Origin: Changpingibacter yushuensis
Lineage (GTDB): Bacteria; Actinomycetota; Actinomycetes; Actinomycetales; Actinomycetaceae
Assembly (NCBI RefSeq): GCF_014041995.1
Contig: NZ_CP059492.1
Coordinates: 2,108,001 to 2,172,000 of the forward strand
DNA: 64,000 nucleotides
Reading direction: 5' to 3'
Below are positions 18,224 through 26,671 of the stretch, one piece after another. The translations under genes were made by a program, and so were the position numbers. Within the stretch, counting starts at the first letter, position 1. Each line of letters begins with the position of its first letter. The notes below the pieces were generated by a model. The model saw nothing but the letters and a program-made list of their open reading frames with translations. It did not search any database and was not told the DNA's origin.

Positions 18224-18374
18224 TTCCGCCGAACTCCTCGTCATGGTTACTTACTGCCGAATCATTCTGGGCACTTAGTCCCATCGTGGGTGAATGTTCG
18301 CGCCTGACACTACTGCATTTCTGCCCCGGCTTTCACACATCCGCAAATCTGTCTATGTGGGACAAGTAGGCCGG

Positions 18375-18393
18375 TCACATACGTTTGATGTGA
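18375..18393. promoter_or_regulatory. inverted repeat, candidate operator upstream of DUF5692 gene
   Basis: TCACAT (18375-18380) and ATGTGA (18388-18393) are perfect mirror arms, 7 nt apart, in the divergent region between the TetR and DUF5692 genes. Confidence 0.45.
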
Positions 18394-18410
18394 GAGAGTC
18401 ACCGCCGATT

Positions 18411-18448
18411 CTCGGAACACATCAAGGGGCTCGGAACACATCAAGGGG
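18411..18448 (+). repeat. 19-bp tandem duplication that copies the ribosome binding site
   Basis: Two identical 19-bp units (18411-18429 and 18430-18448), each CTCGGAACACATCAAGGGG, abut before the DUF5692 gene. The AAGGGG of the second copy lies 9 nt before the ATG at 18458; the first copy is a spare site 28 nt away. A recent slip duplication is likely. Confidence 0.85.
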
Positions 18449-18457
18449 AACGTTGTC

Positions 18458-19441
18458 ATGTTTTTATTTGAATCTATTCCATGGTACTCATGGATCGCAT
18501 GGTTTGCCGTGCTGGGTGCGCTCATTGGACTCAATGAAGTAACTAGGCGGTGGAAAGCCGGCGGAATCCTCCTTTTTATCGCTCTTCCCATTATTCTCAC
18601 GCTTTTTGTTTGGCCAACCACCGCAGGCGCTGGCTCGTCCACCGGAACCTGGTTCCACTGGGTGAAGGTCTACTCCGCTCTGGCTGGCTGCCTTGGTTTC
18701 ATGGCTATCCGCTACTTCCCTCGCGTCGCAGCGAAGAAGTGGGTTTTGTGGTTCCCACCGGCCATCTTGGCTATCAACATCATCGAAGCTTGCATCCGTG
18801 ATTTCCAGGTGGGCTCCATGGGAGCAGACGGGATCGTGGACGGCGTCCACATGCTCTCGGGTCCGTGGAACTGGATGAATGGCATTGCCGGACTCATTAA
18901 CCTGCTGACCATCTGCGGATGGGTCGGTATCTTCATCTCCCGCGACAAGTCAAAGGACATGATCTGGCCTGACATGTTGTGGTTCTGGATCATTGCGTAC
19001 GATCTGTGGAACTTCTCCTACGTCTACAACTGTGTAGGCGACCATTCCTTCTACGCTGGCGCCGCTCTGCTGATCTCCTGCACAATCCCGGCATTCTTCA
19101 TCAAACGAGGCGCATGGCTGCAGCACCGTGCACACACCCTTGCGCTGTGGATGATGTTCACGATGGCCGTCCCGGCCTTCGTAACTGATTCACAGTTCGC
19201 AGTACATGCTTCCGGCAAGCCTGAAGCCCTGTTCACAGTTGCCGCACTGTCTCTGACCGCCAACCTCTGTGTGCTCGTTTATCAGCTGCGTACGATTCGG
19301 CGCCATCGCCTCAATCCGCTTCGCGACGAGCTCTACACCGAACTGACCAAGTACAAGGAAGTAGTCGCAGAGAACATCGCGGATACCTCCACCATTTCTA
19401 CTGGTGTAACCGCACCGGCAGACGAACTAGCCAGACGCTGA
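18458..19441 (+). CDS. DUF5692 family multi-spanning membrane protein
   Basis: 327 aa with about eight or nine hydrophobic helices: among them 9-25, 34-53, 70-86, 97-113, 140-160, 172-190, 200-215, 230-246 and 258-276. Conserved features seen are the paired Trp-rich loops (GPWNWMNGIAG, WPDMLWFWIIAYDLWNFSYVYNC) and a cytosolic C-terminus (from about 280) with many charged residues. Function of DUF5692 is unknown. Translation starts at the ATG behind a duplicated AAGGGG. A strong terminator at 19463 ends the transcript. The divergent TetR gene probably controls it. Confidence 0.85.
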   Translation: MFLFESIPWYSWIAWFAVLGALIGLNEVTRRWKAGGILLFIALPIILTLFVWPTTAGAGSSTGTWFHWVKVYSALAGCLGFMAIRYFPRVAAKKWVLWFPPAILAINIIEACIRDFQVGSMGADGIVDGVHMLSGPWNWMNGIAGLINLLTICGWVGIFISRDKSKDMIWPDMLWFWIIAYDLWNFSYVYNCVGDHSFYAGAALLISCTIPAFFIKRGAWLQHRAHTLALWMMFTMAVPAFVTDSQFAVHASGKPEALFTVAALSLTANLCVLVYQLRTIRRHRLNPLRDELYTELTKYKEVVAENIADTSTISTGVTAPADELARR

Positions 19442-19462
19442 GCGCAGACTCGGCTGGCACAT

Positions 19463-19497
19463 ACGTGAGGGCCCGGTGGTTGACCGGGCCCTCACGT
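19463..19497. terminator. terminator between DUF5692 gene and tpx
   Basis: A perfect 15-bp stem (19463-19477 with 19483-19497) and 5-nt loop, followed by TCGTTTTCG on the plus strand. It serves the DUF5692 gene and probably also the convergent tpx. Confidence 0.88.
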
Positions 19498-19509
19498 TCG
19501 TTTTCGCTA

Positions 19510-20007
19510 TTACGCAAGCGCCGCGATGGCGGCATCGTAATCGGGTTCAGTGGTGATTTCTGGAACCAACTGGGTGTACACAACGGTGCCATCCCGGTCC
19601 AACACCACGACCGATCGCGCCAAGAGGTTCGCAAGCGGCCCATCCACCTGAGTAATACCGAAGTCCTTGCCGAATGTGGACCGGAAACTGGAGCCGGTCA
19701 CGACGTCGTCGATACCTTCAGCAGCGCAAAAGCGCCCGGCCGCAAATGGAAGATCCGCCGAAGCACACACCACCACGGTATCGTCGAGTGAGGCGGCACG
19801 CTTGTTGAACTCACGCACGGAGGCCGCACACGTGCCGGTATCCAGGCTTGGGAAAATGTTGAGAATGATGCGCTTACCAGCGAACGACCCACTGGTGACG
19901 TCCGCAAGGTCAGATCCGGTCAGCGAGAACTCAGGTGCCTTCGCACCCACTGCCGGCAACTCACCAATTGTCTGAACGGGAATTCCTTTGAATGTAACTG
20001 TAGCCAT
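19510..20007 (-). CDS. tpx: thiol peroxidase (atypical 2-Cys peroxiredoxin)
   Basis: 165 aa. It reduces hydrogen and lipid peroxides using thioredoxin. Peroxidatic Cys60 sits in FPSLDTGTCAASVREFN and resolving Cys94 in AAGRFCAAEGIDDV, the spacing typical of Tpx. Arg and Thr of the active site (TGTC, FRSTFGKDFGI) are present. No ribosome site is obvious before the ATG at 20007. It is 39 bp downstream of the beta-glucosidase stop on the same strand, so cotranscription is possible, though the functions are unrelated. Confidence 0.96.
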   Translation of the reverse strand: MATVTFKGIPVQTIGELPAVGAKAPEFSLTGSDLADVTSGSFAGKRIILNIFPSLDTGTCAASVREFNKRAASLDDTVVVCASADLPFAAGRFCAAEGIDDVVTGSSFRSTFGKDFGITQVDGPLANLLARSVVVLDRDGTVVYTQLVPEITTEPDYDAAIAALA

Positions 20008-20046
20008 GCGCCCATTTTGTGCACACGGCCACAGCTACGGCAAGGG

Positions 20047-22302
20047 TCAGCGACCTTCAACTACCTCAAAGCGAACAGCCATGAGGTCCTCAGAGCGTGA
20101 AGAGCAGCCGAGTAACAGATCGAATTCGCCTGGTTCTACTACCCTGTTCTCGTGGGCATCGACAATCCCTAGGTCCGCAACGGGGATCTCGATCTGGACC
20201 ACGCGGGATTCCCCTGGGAGCAGCTCAACTTGCCGGTAGGCCTTCAGTTCCTTGTCTGTCCAGGAAACCGAAGTCACGAGGTCAGAGACATATGCTTGAA
20301 CCGTCTCCACTGCCGTGCGTTTGCCTGTATTTGTGACCGTTACGTGGGCCCGCACCACATCCAGCTCGCCCACGACAGGCTGATCGATTCGCGCATCCGA
20401 GTACTCAACGCTTGTATATGAGAGGCCCTGACCAAACGCGAACGCCGGGGCTTGAGTCAAATCTGCATAACGGTAGCCGTGCTGACCCCGAATCTGGTTG
20501 TAGTACGTGGGCTGTTGCCCGACGTGCTGCGCAAAGGAGATCGGCAGGCGGCCAGATGGTTCTATGGCGCCCAGCAGGATTTCAGCAATCGCATTGCCGC
20601 CCTCCATTCCCGGGTTTGCTACCCACAGCAAGGCCGCAGCACGGTTCACAGACTCAGGCAGCACAAGCGGCTTGGAGGCCAGCAACACAACCACGACGGG
20701 CTTTCCTGTGGCGATGAGGGCATCAAGCAGTGCAATCTGACCGCCTATCAGTTCGAGCGTGGCCGTAGACCGAGCCTCTCCAACAAGCTCTATTCGATCT
20801 CCCACCACAGCGACCACGACGTCCGAATCCTCGGCATTAGCCACAGCTTCAGCGATCATTTCCTCATCCGGCAGTTCGGCAACCGGAACCGGAGGAAACG
20901 GTTGGCCATCCGGGAAAGTCCTACCAGAGGAATCAGGCTCTAGCCGAAGGATCTTCGCACCTTGTGAGTAGGTCACCTCCCATGATTCAGGAGTCTGATT
21001 CACCAAACCGTCGAGCACGGTAGTGATCAACTCGCGAGGCTGCCCCTCCATCATCCAATCGACTTGGCCAGACGAACCGGCCCAGTCTCCCAGCTGTGTT
21101 TGGGCGTCGTCGGCAAGAGGACCGACGACGGCGATGCGCTGCGTAGTCGGTTCCAAAGGTAGTGTTCCATCATTTTTCAGAAGCACCACGGACTTGCGGG
21201 CAACCTCGAGATTCAGCTGACGGTGTTCACGAGTTCCAATGCGGGACGCAATAAGAGTGGGATCGGAGGACGGTTGGCGGGGATCCTCGAACAGACCCAT
21301 CTCAAACTTGACCGTCAGAATATGGCGGACGGCGTTGTCGAGGTCGGATTCAACCAGTAGCCCCTTCTCAAGAGCCTCCAAGGTTCCTTCGAAGAAGGTG
21401 GGCGTGTTCATAATCATCTCATTGCCCGCTTTTACTGCGGCAGCTGAGGCGTGTGCGATATCAGGCTGCACGTGCTGCTCCCAGACCATGCGACCTACGT
21501 TATCCCAGTCTGTAACGAGCACGCCGTTGTAGTTCCACTCACCGCGCAGCACGTCTGTGAGGAGCCAATCGTTGAGAGTGATAGGTACGCCGTCTGTGGA
21601 CTGGTATCCAAGCATGAAGCTGCCGATCCCGGACTTGGCCGCCCGTTCAAACGGCGGGAGGAACCACGAACGAAGCTTCCGATGGGAGATGTCTGCTTCC
21701 GAGGCATCGCGGCCGCCCTGCGTCTCTGAATATCCTGCGAAGTGCTTGGCAGTTGCCAGAATGGCCGTCTTGTCAGCCAAACCGTCACCTTGATATCCAC
21801 GCGCCAAGGCTGTGGCTAGATCCCCAATCAGGAGCGGATCCTCGCCAAACGTCTCATTGATTCTGCCCCATCGCAGATCTCTCGCGATGCAGAGAACTGG
21901 TGAGAAGGTCCAGTGAATGCCCGTTGCAGCGACTTCAACCGCAGTGGCTCGGCCAACTCTCTCGATCAGTTCTGGATCCCAGCTTGCCGCCATTGCCAAC
22001 TGAGTAGGGAAGATGGTTGCTCCGCTCCAAAAGCTGTGACCGTGAATACAGTCATCGGCGATGAGCAAAGGAATGCCAAGCCGTGTTTGCGCAGTGAGCT
22101 TTGCTGCTTGGAACACCTTTTCCGGCGAGGTATGCAGCAAGGAACCCGCCAGCTTGTTGAGGACCTCATCTTCGACGTCGCCTCGAGCATCAAGTTGGAG
22201 CATCTGCCCAACCTTCTCCTCAACTGTCATTCTGGCCATGAGGTCCTCAACCCGGTCAGTGACCGAGTTGGAGCTGTCCTGATATGGGAGTTTGTGGTCC
22301 AT
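20047..22302 (-). CDS. glycoside hydrolase family 3 beta-glucosidase (BglX-like)
   Basis: 751 aa. Domain order is GH3 N-terminal barrel (about 20-330), GH3 C-terminal alpha/beta domain (about 370-610) and a fibronectin type III-like domain (about 660-740). The catalytic nucleophile Asp lies in NGVLVTDWDNVGRM, and AKHFAGYSETQGGRDASE is the conserved KH segment. It cleaves terminal beta-linked sugars. There is no signal peptide, so it acts in the cytosol on imported oligosaccharides. ATG 22302 has AAGGA 7 nt upstream. A 17-bp palindrome and a divergent TetR gene lie upstream, suggesting a local repressor. Confidence 0.92.
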   Translation of the reverse strand: MDHKLPYQDSSNSVTDRVEDLMARMTVEEKVGQMLQLDARGDVEDEVLNKLAGSLLHTSPEKVFQAAKLTAQTRLGIPLLIADDCIHGHSFWSGATIFPTQLAMAASWDPELIERVGRATAVEVAATGIHWTFSPVLCIARDLRWGRINETFGEDPLLIGDLATALARGYQGDGLADKTAILATAKHFAGYSETQGGRDASEADISHRKLRSWFLPPFERAAKSGIGSFMLGYQSTDGVPITLNDWLLTDVLRGEWNYNGVLVTDWDNVGRMVWEQHVQPDIAHASAAAVKAGNEMIMNTPTFFEGTLEALEKGLLVESDLDNAVRHILTVKFEMGLFEDPRQPSSDPTLIASRIGTREHRQLNLEVARKSVVLLKNDGTLPLEPTTQRIAVVGPLADDAQTQLGDWAGSSGQVDWMMEGQPRELITTVLDGLVNQTPESWEVTYSQGAKILRLEPDSSGRTFPDGQPFPPVPVAELPDEEMIAEAVANAEDSDVVVAVVGDRIELVGEARSTATLELIGGQIALLDALIATGKPVVVVLLASKPLVLPESVNRAAALLWVANPGMEGGNAIAEILLGAIEPSGRLPISFAQHVGQQPTYYNQIRGQHGYRYADLTQAPAFAFGQGLSYTSVEYSDARIDQPVVGELDVVRAHVTVTNTGKRTAVETVQAYVSDLVTSVSWTDKELKAYRQVELLPGESRVVQIEIPVADLGIVDAHENRVVEPGEFDLLLGCSSRSEDLMAVRFEVVEGR

Positions 22303-22433
22303 CAACTAGTCCTTCAATCCAGAATCCGTGTGTCGTCATTGACGGAAACCAGCGCTTGAACACCGCTGGGGGTTGGCAGCCAGCACGTGGGATCGATGAA
22401 AGTGAGAAAAGCATCCTCGTCGAAACCATTTAC

Positions 22434-22450
22434 TTACTGACTGTCAGTAA
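22434..22450. promoter_or_regulatory. perfect 17-bp palindrome, probable TetR operator
   Basis: TTACTGACTGTCAGTAA has two perfect 8-bp arms around a central T. It lies 132 bp before the beta-glucosidase start and 197 bp before the TetR start. The 344-bp divergent region (22303-22646) holds no gene; this site is its main feature. Confidence 0.72.
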
Positions 22451-22646
22451 TTGAAGTATAGACTATCCACTAACCCATCCCGTGTGCAAGAAACTCCCGT
22501 CCACGCGACCCGCGACATGCTGGATTCTTTCGCACTACATGAACCACACATGCGAGCCCCTGCTAGGGGCCGCATCACTCACGTTGCTTGGGTTCGACCA
22601 ATGACAATCGTTTGCGGTACCAAGCACCGACATGGAGAATTGGCCC

Positions 22647-23333
22647 GTGCCCCCTCGTCAGAAAACCAACACATCCCACACAGAACGCAAGGCAGCGCCG
22701 CCCCACCGGGCGCTCAAGCCTCGCCCTGAGACGCTTGAGAAGCGCGCCGAGATCCTGCGCGCAGCTGTTGAAGTATTTGGCACCAATGGGTACTCCCAGG
22801 CCACACTTCAAGAGATAGCTGAACGAGTCGGAATGACCCACGCCGGAGTACTTCACCACTTTGGAAGCAAGCAGCAACTTCTCCTTGAGGCAGTGCGCTA
22901 CAGGGACACACACGACCTACCCAGACCAGCCGTCGACCATATGCCGCAAGGGCTAGAGCAGTTCCGGCATCTCACCCAAACCGCCGAGCTGAACATGCAA
23001 CGCCCCGGCATCGTCCAAACCTTCGTCACTCTCAGCGCGGATGCGATCGCCAACAACGGTGCCACCCGCGAATACTTCGAGTCGCGATACAGCACCCTGC
23101 GCGATCAGATTACTGAGAACTTCCGGGCACTGTGTGCGCAACGCGGAATCGCATCCAACACCGCCGAGATGGCCGCAACATCCATCCTCGCGGCCATGGA
23201 TGGCATTCAGTACCAGTGGCTAATGGACCCAGACGGCGTTAACTTGGCCGCGACCACTGACTTCGCCATACAAGCGATCGTGCGTGCGGTGTTGGACCCT
23301 GCGCAATCGACCGAAGAAGCGACCGCCGAATAG
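22647..23333 (+). CDS. TetR/AcrR family regulator, likely of the beta-glucosidase gene
   Basis: 228 aa. The helix-turn-helix region is LEKRAEILRAAVEVFGTNGYSQATLQEIAERVGMTHAGVLHHFGSKQQLLLEAV; a basic, Pro-rich N-terminal tail precedes it. I chose GTG 22647 because GGAG lies 9 nt upstream; ATG 22632 has no ribosome site. It is divergent from the GH3 beta-glucosidase gene, and a 17-bp palindrome lies between, so repression of beta-glucoside use is the likely role. The ligand is unknown. Confidence 0.86.
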   Translation: MPPRQKTNTSHTERKAAPPHRALKPRPETLEKRAEILRAAVEVFGTNGYSQATLQEIAERVGMTHAGVLHHFGSKQQLLLEAVRYRDTHDLPRPAVDHMPQGLEQFRHLTQTAELNMQRPGIVQTFVTLSADAIANNGATREYFESRYSTLRDQITENFRALCAQRGIASNTAEMAATSILAAMDGIQYQWLMDPDGVNLAATTDFAIQAIVRAVLDPAQSTEEATAE

Positions 23334-23449
23334 GCCGGGCTACAGCGCGTTCTTGCCACAGCAGGCGGTTCCCCAGTCACTGGGCGGGAGTCTTGCCGGC
23401 GGAACGGCGATGACGTTCTGCGCCACGGGAACCTTGCGGACCGCAGGGC

Positions 23450-23962
23450 GCTGATCAAGCCGTTGAGTTCTCCGAACTTGCTCCCAACATCGTTGTGAAG
23501 GTACCTGCAACAAAGACCGGTATTGAGGCTATCGAAGATGCCACTTACCGTGGCGCCTCAATGAACGTCACAGTATCCTTCTCCGTCCCTCAGGCTGTTA
23601 AGTCTGCCGAAGCCATTGAGCGTGGCCTTCGTGCTCGCCTGCTGAGCGCTGCGTTCCGCAACGTTCTCCAATGGTCTGAGTTCCAGGGCGGCGACGTCGT
23701 CGTTTCCCCGCCATTCAAGTGGCAGAAGATCATCAATGGGTCTGACTATGAACCAGTAGCTCGCATGGACGTTCCAGTGGACGAACACTACATTGAGCAA
23801 CTGCGCCGAATCCCCGATTTCAACCGTGCATACGATGTGGATGGGATGACGATCGAGGAGTTTGAGACCTTCGGGCCCACCGCCAAGACACTGCGCCAGT
23901 TCCTCAACGCAGATGCGGACCTCGACAAGCTGGTTCGCGACATCATCGTTCCGGAGCCGTGA
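23450..23962 (+). pseudogene. transaldolase remnant with lost N-terminus and internal in-frame deletion
   Basis: From 23450 the frame reads ADQAVEFSELAPNIVVKVPATKTGIEAIEDATYRG, the middle of a transaldolase-family protein (TalB/TalC-like fold, with the Schiff-base Lys region VKVPAT). It then runs NVTVSFSVPQAVKSAEAIERGLRA directly into LLSAAFRNVLQWSEFQGGDVV, skipping the roughly 70-100 residues that normally hold the IMVGRLDD strand. The C-terminus to VRDIIVPEP looks complete. The first half of the gene is absent; upstream DNA shows no related frame. A functional transaldolase is not possible. An ATG/GTG-started 155-aa product could still be made. Confidence 0.75.
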
Positions 23963-24049
23963 TAGGCAGCGCAACTTCTTCACACCAACGGATTGTTCTC
24001 ATGCAGCTGGCTCCATAACTTGCTGGAGAGCATATCTTCATTGCAAAGG

Positions 24050-24087
24050 ACGCCACCGTTCCCCCTACTAGGCGGGCACGGTGGCGT
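24050..24087 (+). terminator. terminator-like hairpin after transaldolase remnant
   Basis: ACGCCACCGT (24050-24059) pairs perfectly with 24078-24087 across an 18-nt loop, followed by TCCTTGCTGTTT. It lies 88 bp past the remnant's stop, which suggests the old gene's own terminator survives. The rest of 23963-24262 shows no gene. Confidence 0.65.
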
Positions 24088-24262
24088 TCCTTGCTGTTTA
24101 CTGGCGTCGGTAGTGTTCAAGACGCCTGATACCGCCGGTTGGATACGCTCCAACTCGGCAGGACCCTCACATACTGGAGGGGTCTCGCAACTAGGTATTA
24201 GAGGGACCCTCAATCACGCGGTTCTGGGATGCTCCCCATCCAAGTCGTGTAGCATCTGCGCC

Positions 24263-24850
24263 ATGTCTGCGGTCAGGATAGAACCAGCATCGGCGTCCCA
24301 TTTCGATGACGTCCAGTACGCTCTGTCGGGTGGCGGCGACGGCCGCAGCTGTCAGTGCCAATGGTGGATGATGAGAAGCTCGGAATGGGACAGTACCACT
24401 AAGGCCGAGCGTCAGGAACGGCTACGTTCAGAGATGCACGCGGACCTCGCCCCCGGTTTGGTCCTCTACGTCGACGACGTCGCAGCTGGTTTCGTACGCG
24501 TTGGGCCTCGCGCTACGCACGTTAGGCTCGCTCATTCCCGAAAGATCGCGCCACTATCCACGCAACCGTGGGAGGATCCAGATGTCTGGACTGTGAGCTG
24601 CTTTGTAGTTCGCAGGGAGTTCCGCTCATTGGGCCTCACAGCTCTGCTACTTGACGAGGCGATTGAGTACTCACGAAGCCACGGCGCCCGTGCCATTGAG
24701 GCGTATCCGGTTGACGTCTCCGGCGGAAAGTGGCGTTCCAATGAACTATTTCATGGCACGCTCGCAACGTTCATAGCTGCAGGATTCCACGAGGTAGTCC
24801 GTCCGCGCCCCACTCACGTGATGGTACTTCTTGACTTCAGCCAGACATAA
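24263..24850 (+). CDS. GNAT family N-acetyltransferase
   Basis: 195 aa. The acetyl-CoA-binding core is visible as VWTVSCFVVRREFRSLGLTALLLDEAIEYSRSHGARAIEAYPVD, with the R-x-x-G/A-type loop (RREFRSLGL). The N-terminal part has a Cys/Trp-rich segment (GRSCQCQWWMM) found in GNAT proteins of this subgroup. The substrate is unknown. The start at ATG 24263 rests on a leaderless pattern: TAGCAT lies 7 nt upstream and no ribosome site exists; in-frame sequence extends upstream to 23993 but is not protein-like. Confidence 0.8.
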   Translation: MSAVRIEPASASHFDDVQYALSGGGDGRSCQCQWWMMRSSEWDSTTKAERQERLRSEMHADLAPGLVLYVDDVAAGFVRVGPRATHVRLAHSRKIAPLSTQPWEDPDVWTVSCFVVRREFRSLGLTALLLDEAIEYSRSHGARAIEAYPVDVSGGKWRSNELFHGTLATFIAAGFHEVVRPRPTHVMVLLDFSQT

Positions 24851-24853
24851 CCC

Positions 24854-24979
24854 GGTGCCGCTGGCGGCGTCATCCGCAAGGCCTGCTGGGAATATGGCGC
24901 GTGGTACGACGTCGCCCATCTGGAGCTCAACCTGACCCCTGACCGGGAAACCACCAACTCTATTTGGGAAAGAGCATGA
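24854..24979 (+). pseudogene. possible C-terminal fragment of a second acetyltransferase
   Basis: The frame reads GAAGGVIRKACWEYGAWYDVAHLELNL and stops at 24977. This resembles the end of bacterial GNAT proteins (G-x-W-x-D-V pattern before the last strand). It has no start codon and follows the complete GNAT gene immediately. It may be what is left of a neighbouring copy. The resemblance is short, so this call is weak. Confidence 0.3.
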
Positions 24980-25910
24980 TTGATGCGGGCGGCCAACCCA
25001 CGAGGGCTGTTGGGCCGTGGCTGGTGATCCACGGGGTGCACGACGTCGTCAAGTATCCCCAGAACGATAAGTGGATGCCCCGATATTTCTGGGAGACTCC
25101 CGCAATGTCAAGGTCTACCCACGTGGCAGGACGATGGTTCCAGGGGAGGATTGCTCCGGGACGGCGGTGCGGGAATCTCTCGACCAACCGAGCCCAATCA
25201 GCGGGCCCGTTAATTTCGGCGATACCTTCGGTGGGCATATCGACTGGCGTTCGGTCGAGCTCCCGCACTGATGGAACAGACCAGAAGTCATCAACCGCGA
25301 CATCAGCAAGGCAGCGTGCAACAGAGGGTTCCGTATTATCATCTGAGGGCTCAAGATAGGCGCACCAGTCGCGTGGAGCCGTTAAGAAGAGATTCCTCAG
25401 ATCAATTTCGGGGAAATTCTGGTTCATCGGCATCGTACGGACATACGGAAATCGCTGCGCGTCGCCGCCGGTTGGGTCACGAACGGCACGAGGCTCTGGA
25501 TAGGTGGAGGCGCATCGTGATAGCGACGGCGGCTGTGCCGATGCCATATACGGATATGCGAAACTGGGACTCGACTGCGACCACCAATTGGGCTTCCCCA
25601 CCTGTATCGTATGCGCTACTGGCTGGATCAAGTCACGTAGCCATTCCTGATCGAAGCTCTCACATCCCACAACCGAATCGATCGCCGTCTGAATGGAACC
25701 GAGGCTCTCCCTGAACATGAGATACAGGTCAGAAGCATCGGACTCCAGCAACGCTTGTAGGTGCGCCAGCCCCTCAGCGTCAATCGGACGAGCATGTGCG
25801 GTGACAAAGCGTGCATCGGCCATCGGATGGATCCCAGCGGGTTGCATCACGTTGAGGCACACCCACTGCCCGACGATACTGTTGAGCAGCTCGTCATTCT
25901 TTCCACTCAT
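24960..25910 (-). CDS. hypothetical protein, 316 aa, unknown
   Basis: I do not recognise a named family. The C-terminal third (IAEINGPADWARLVERFPHRR ... ATWVDLDIAGVSQKYRGIHLSFWGYLTTSCT ... ALVGWPPASIMLF) matches the pattern of an actinobacterial domain of unknown function rich in Trp that is known from hypothetical proteins. There is no signal peptide or membrane helix. Its 3' end overlaps the acetyltransferase fragment by 20 bp on the other strand. Codon use looks less biased than in the core genes, and the gene sits in a stretch of remnants, so recent transfer is possible. The ATG at 25910 lacks an obvious strong ribosome site. Confidence 0.6.
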   Translation of the reverse strand: MSGKNDELLNSIVGQWVCLNVMQPAGIHPMADARFVTAHARPIDAEGLAHLQALLESDASDLYLMFRESLGSIQTAIDSVVGCESFDQEWLRDLIQPVAHTIQVGKPNWWSQSSPSFAYPYMASAQPPSLSRCASTYPEPRAVRDPTGGDAQRFPYVRTMPMNQNFPEIDLRNLFLTAPRDWCAYLEPSDDNTEPSVARCLADVAVDDFWSVPSVRELDRTPVDMPTEGIAEINGPADWARLVERFPHRRPGAILPWNHRPATWVDLDIAGVSQKYRGIHLSFWGYLTTSCTPWITSHGPTALVGWPPASIMLFPK

Positions 25911-25913
25911 AGC

Positions 25914-26062
25914 TCACGTCCCACATGCTGGAAGATTGTTGGGATCGCTGAGCGCAGTGGCGGCCGTTGTGTATATGCACCCGTTATATGAGACAACTTT
26001 GACTCCAGTTGTTGCGGCCCAATCGGTCTTCTTCGTGTTCGCGAATGCCCTCGGTATTGTGT
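25914..26062 (-). other. possible coding remnant behind the DUF4190 gene
   Basis: A frame shifted relative to the DUF4190 gene continues RAFANTKKTDWAATTGVKVVSYNGCIYTTAATALSDPNNLPACGT to a stop at 25914. It looks like the C-terminus of a small exported protein with two Cys (a likely disulfide), but has no start codon of its own. A frameshift after the membrane part would join the two, giving a membrane-anchored protein with an external tail. Unproven. Confidence 0.3.
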
Positions 26063-26080
26063 CTATTCTCCGTGACCAGT

Positions 26081-26341
26081 TTATGGAATTACAACGGGCG
26101 AAAGGACACGGATCATGATCACTGCGAAACCGAGAAGTGAAAGCACTGAGAGGATGATTCCAATGTACGTTAGTCCCTTTGTGTTGGAACTGTCGCGGAG
26201 CTCTTTCTTGGCGAACCAAAGAGATAGTAATGCCGGAAAGGGAATGTAAGAGTAGGGGACACTCAATAGACCCCATGCGAAACTGGCCCATGCTTTATGA
26301 GGAGCCCTTGGATACGAGACGGTGGATGTGAGATCCTGCAT
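26081..26341 (-). CDS. DUF4190-like small membrane protein
   Basis: 86 aa. MQDLTSTVSYPRAPHK is a short cytosolic start; helix one covers WASFAWGLLSVPYSYIPFPALLSLWFA and helix two covers LTYIGIILSVLSLLGFAVIMIRVL. The sequence between (KKELRDSSNTKG) is the polar loop seen in DUF4190 proteins. ATG 26341 has AGGA 8 nt upstream. Function unknown. The protein ends abruptly after helix two, and a plausible continuation lies in another frame directly downstream, so it may be a truncated form. Confidence 0.6.
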   Translation of the reverse strand: MQDLTSTVSYPRAPHKAWASFAWGLLSVPYSYIPFPALLSLWFAKKELRDSSNTKGLTYIGIILSVLSLLGFAVIMIRVLSPVVIP

Positions 26342-26626
26342 GTCTTTTCCTCTCTCGAGCACGGTGTCTATGAGACGGACTTGTCTCTGTCGATACATTA
26401 ACTCTCGTTTTATGAGTACCAAGAGAGATGGCTTGAGAATTGAGCTTTCTGGATATCTAAACTAGTTCTGCTGGCAACCATTCAGAGTGTCGATCACTTC
26501 GCACTGGTATCTATCGTTGCTCACAGAAGAAGCGCAAGCATCGGATGGGATCGACTGGAGCAACGTCTTGCTGAAGCCACCACCAGAACACGATGCGGGT
26601 ACTTCTGTATCTTCAGTAGAAAAGCT

Positions 26627-26666
26627 AACAGCCCTTGATCTAGGAAATCCTAGATCAAGGGCTGTT
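26627..26666 (-). terminator. terminator of the tRNA-fMet gene
   Basis: A perfect 19-bp stem (26627-26645 with 26648-26666) starts 6 nt past the tRNA 3' end and is followed on the minus strand by AGCTTTT. The stem is unusually long and AT/GC mixed. The rest of 26342-26626 shows no gene I can support. Confidence 0.9.
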
Positions 26667-26671
26667 CTTAG

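Noticed and set aside
26462-26600. Minus-strand frame with several Cys near the tRNA terminator
   Set aside because: No start codon outside the terminator hairpin and no recognisable homology; too weak to call a gene.
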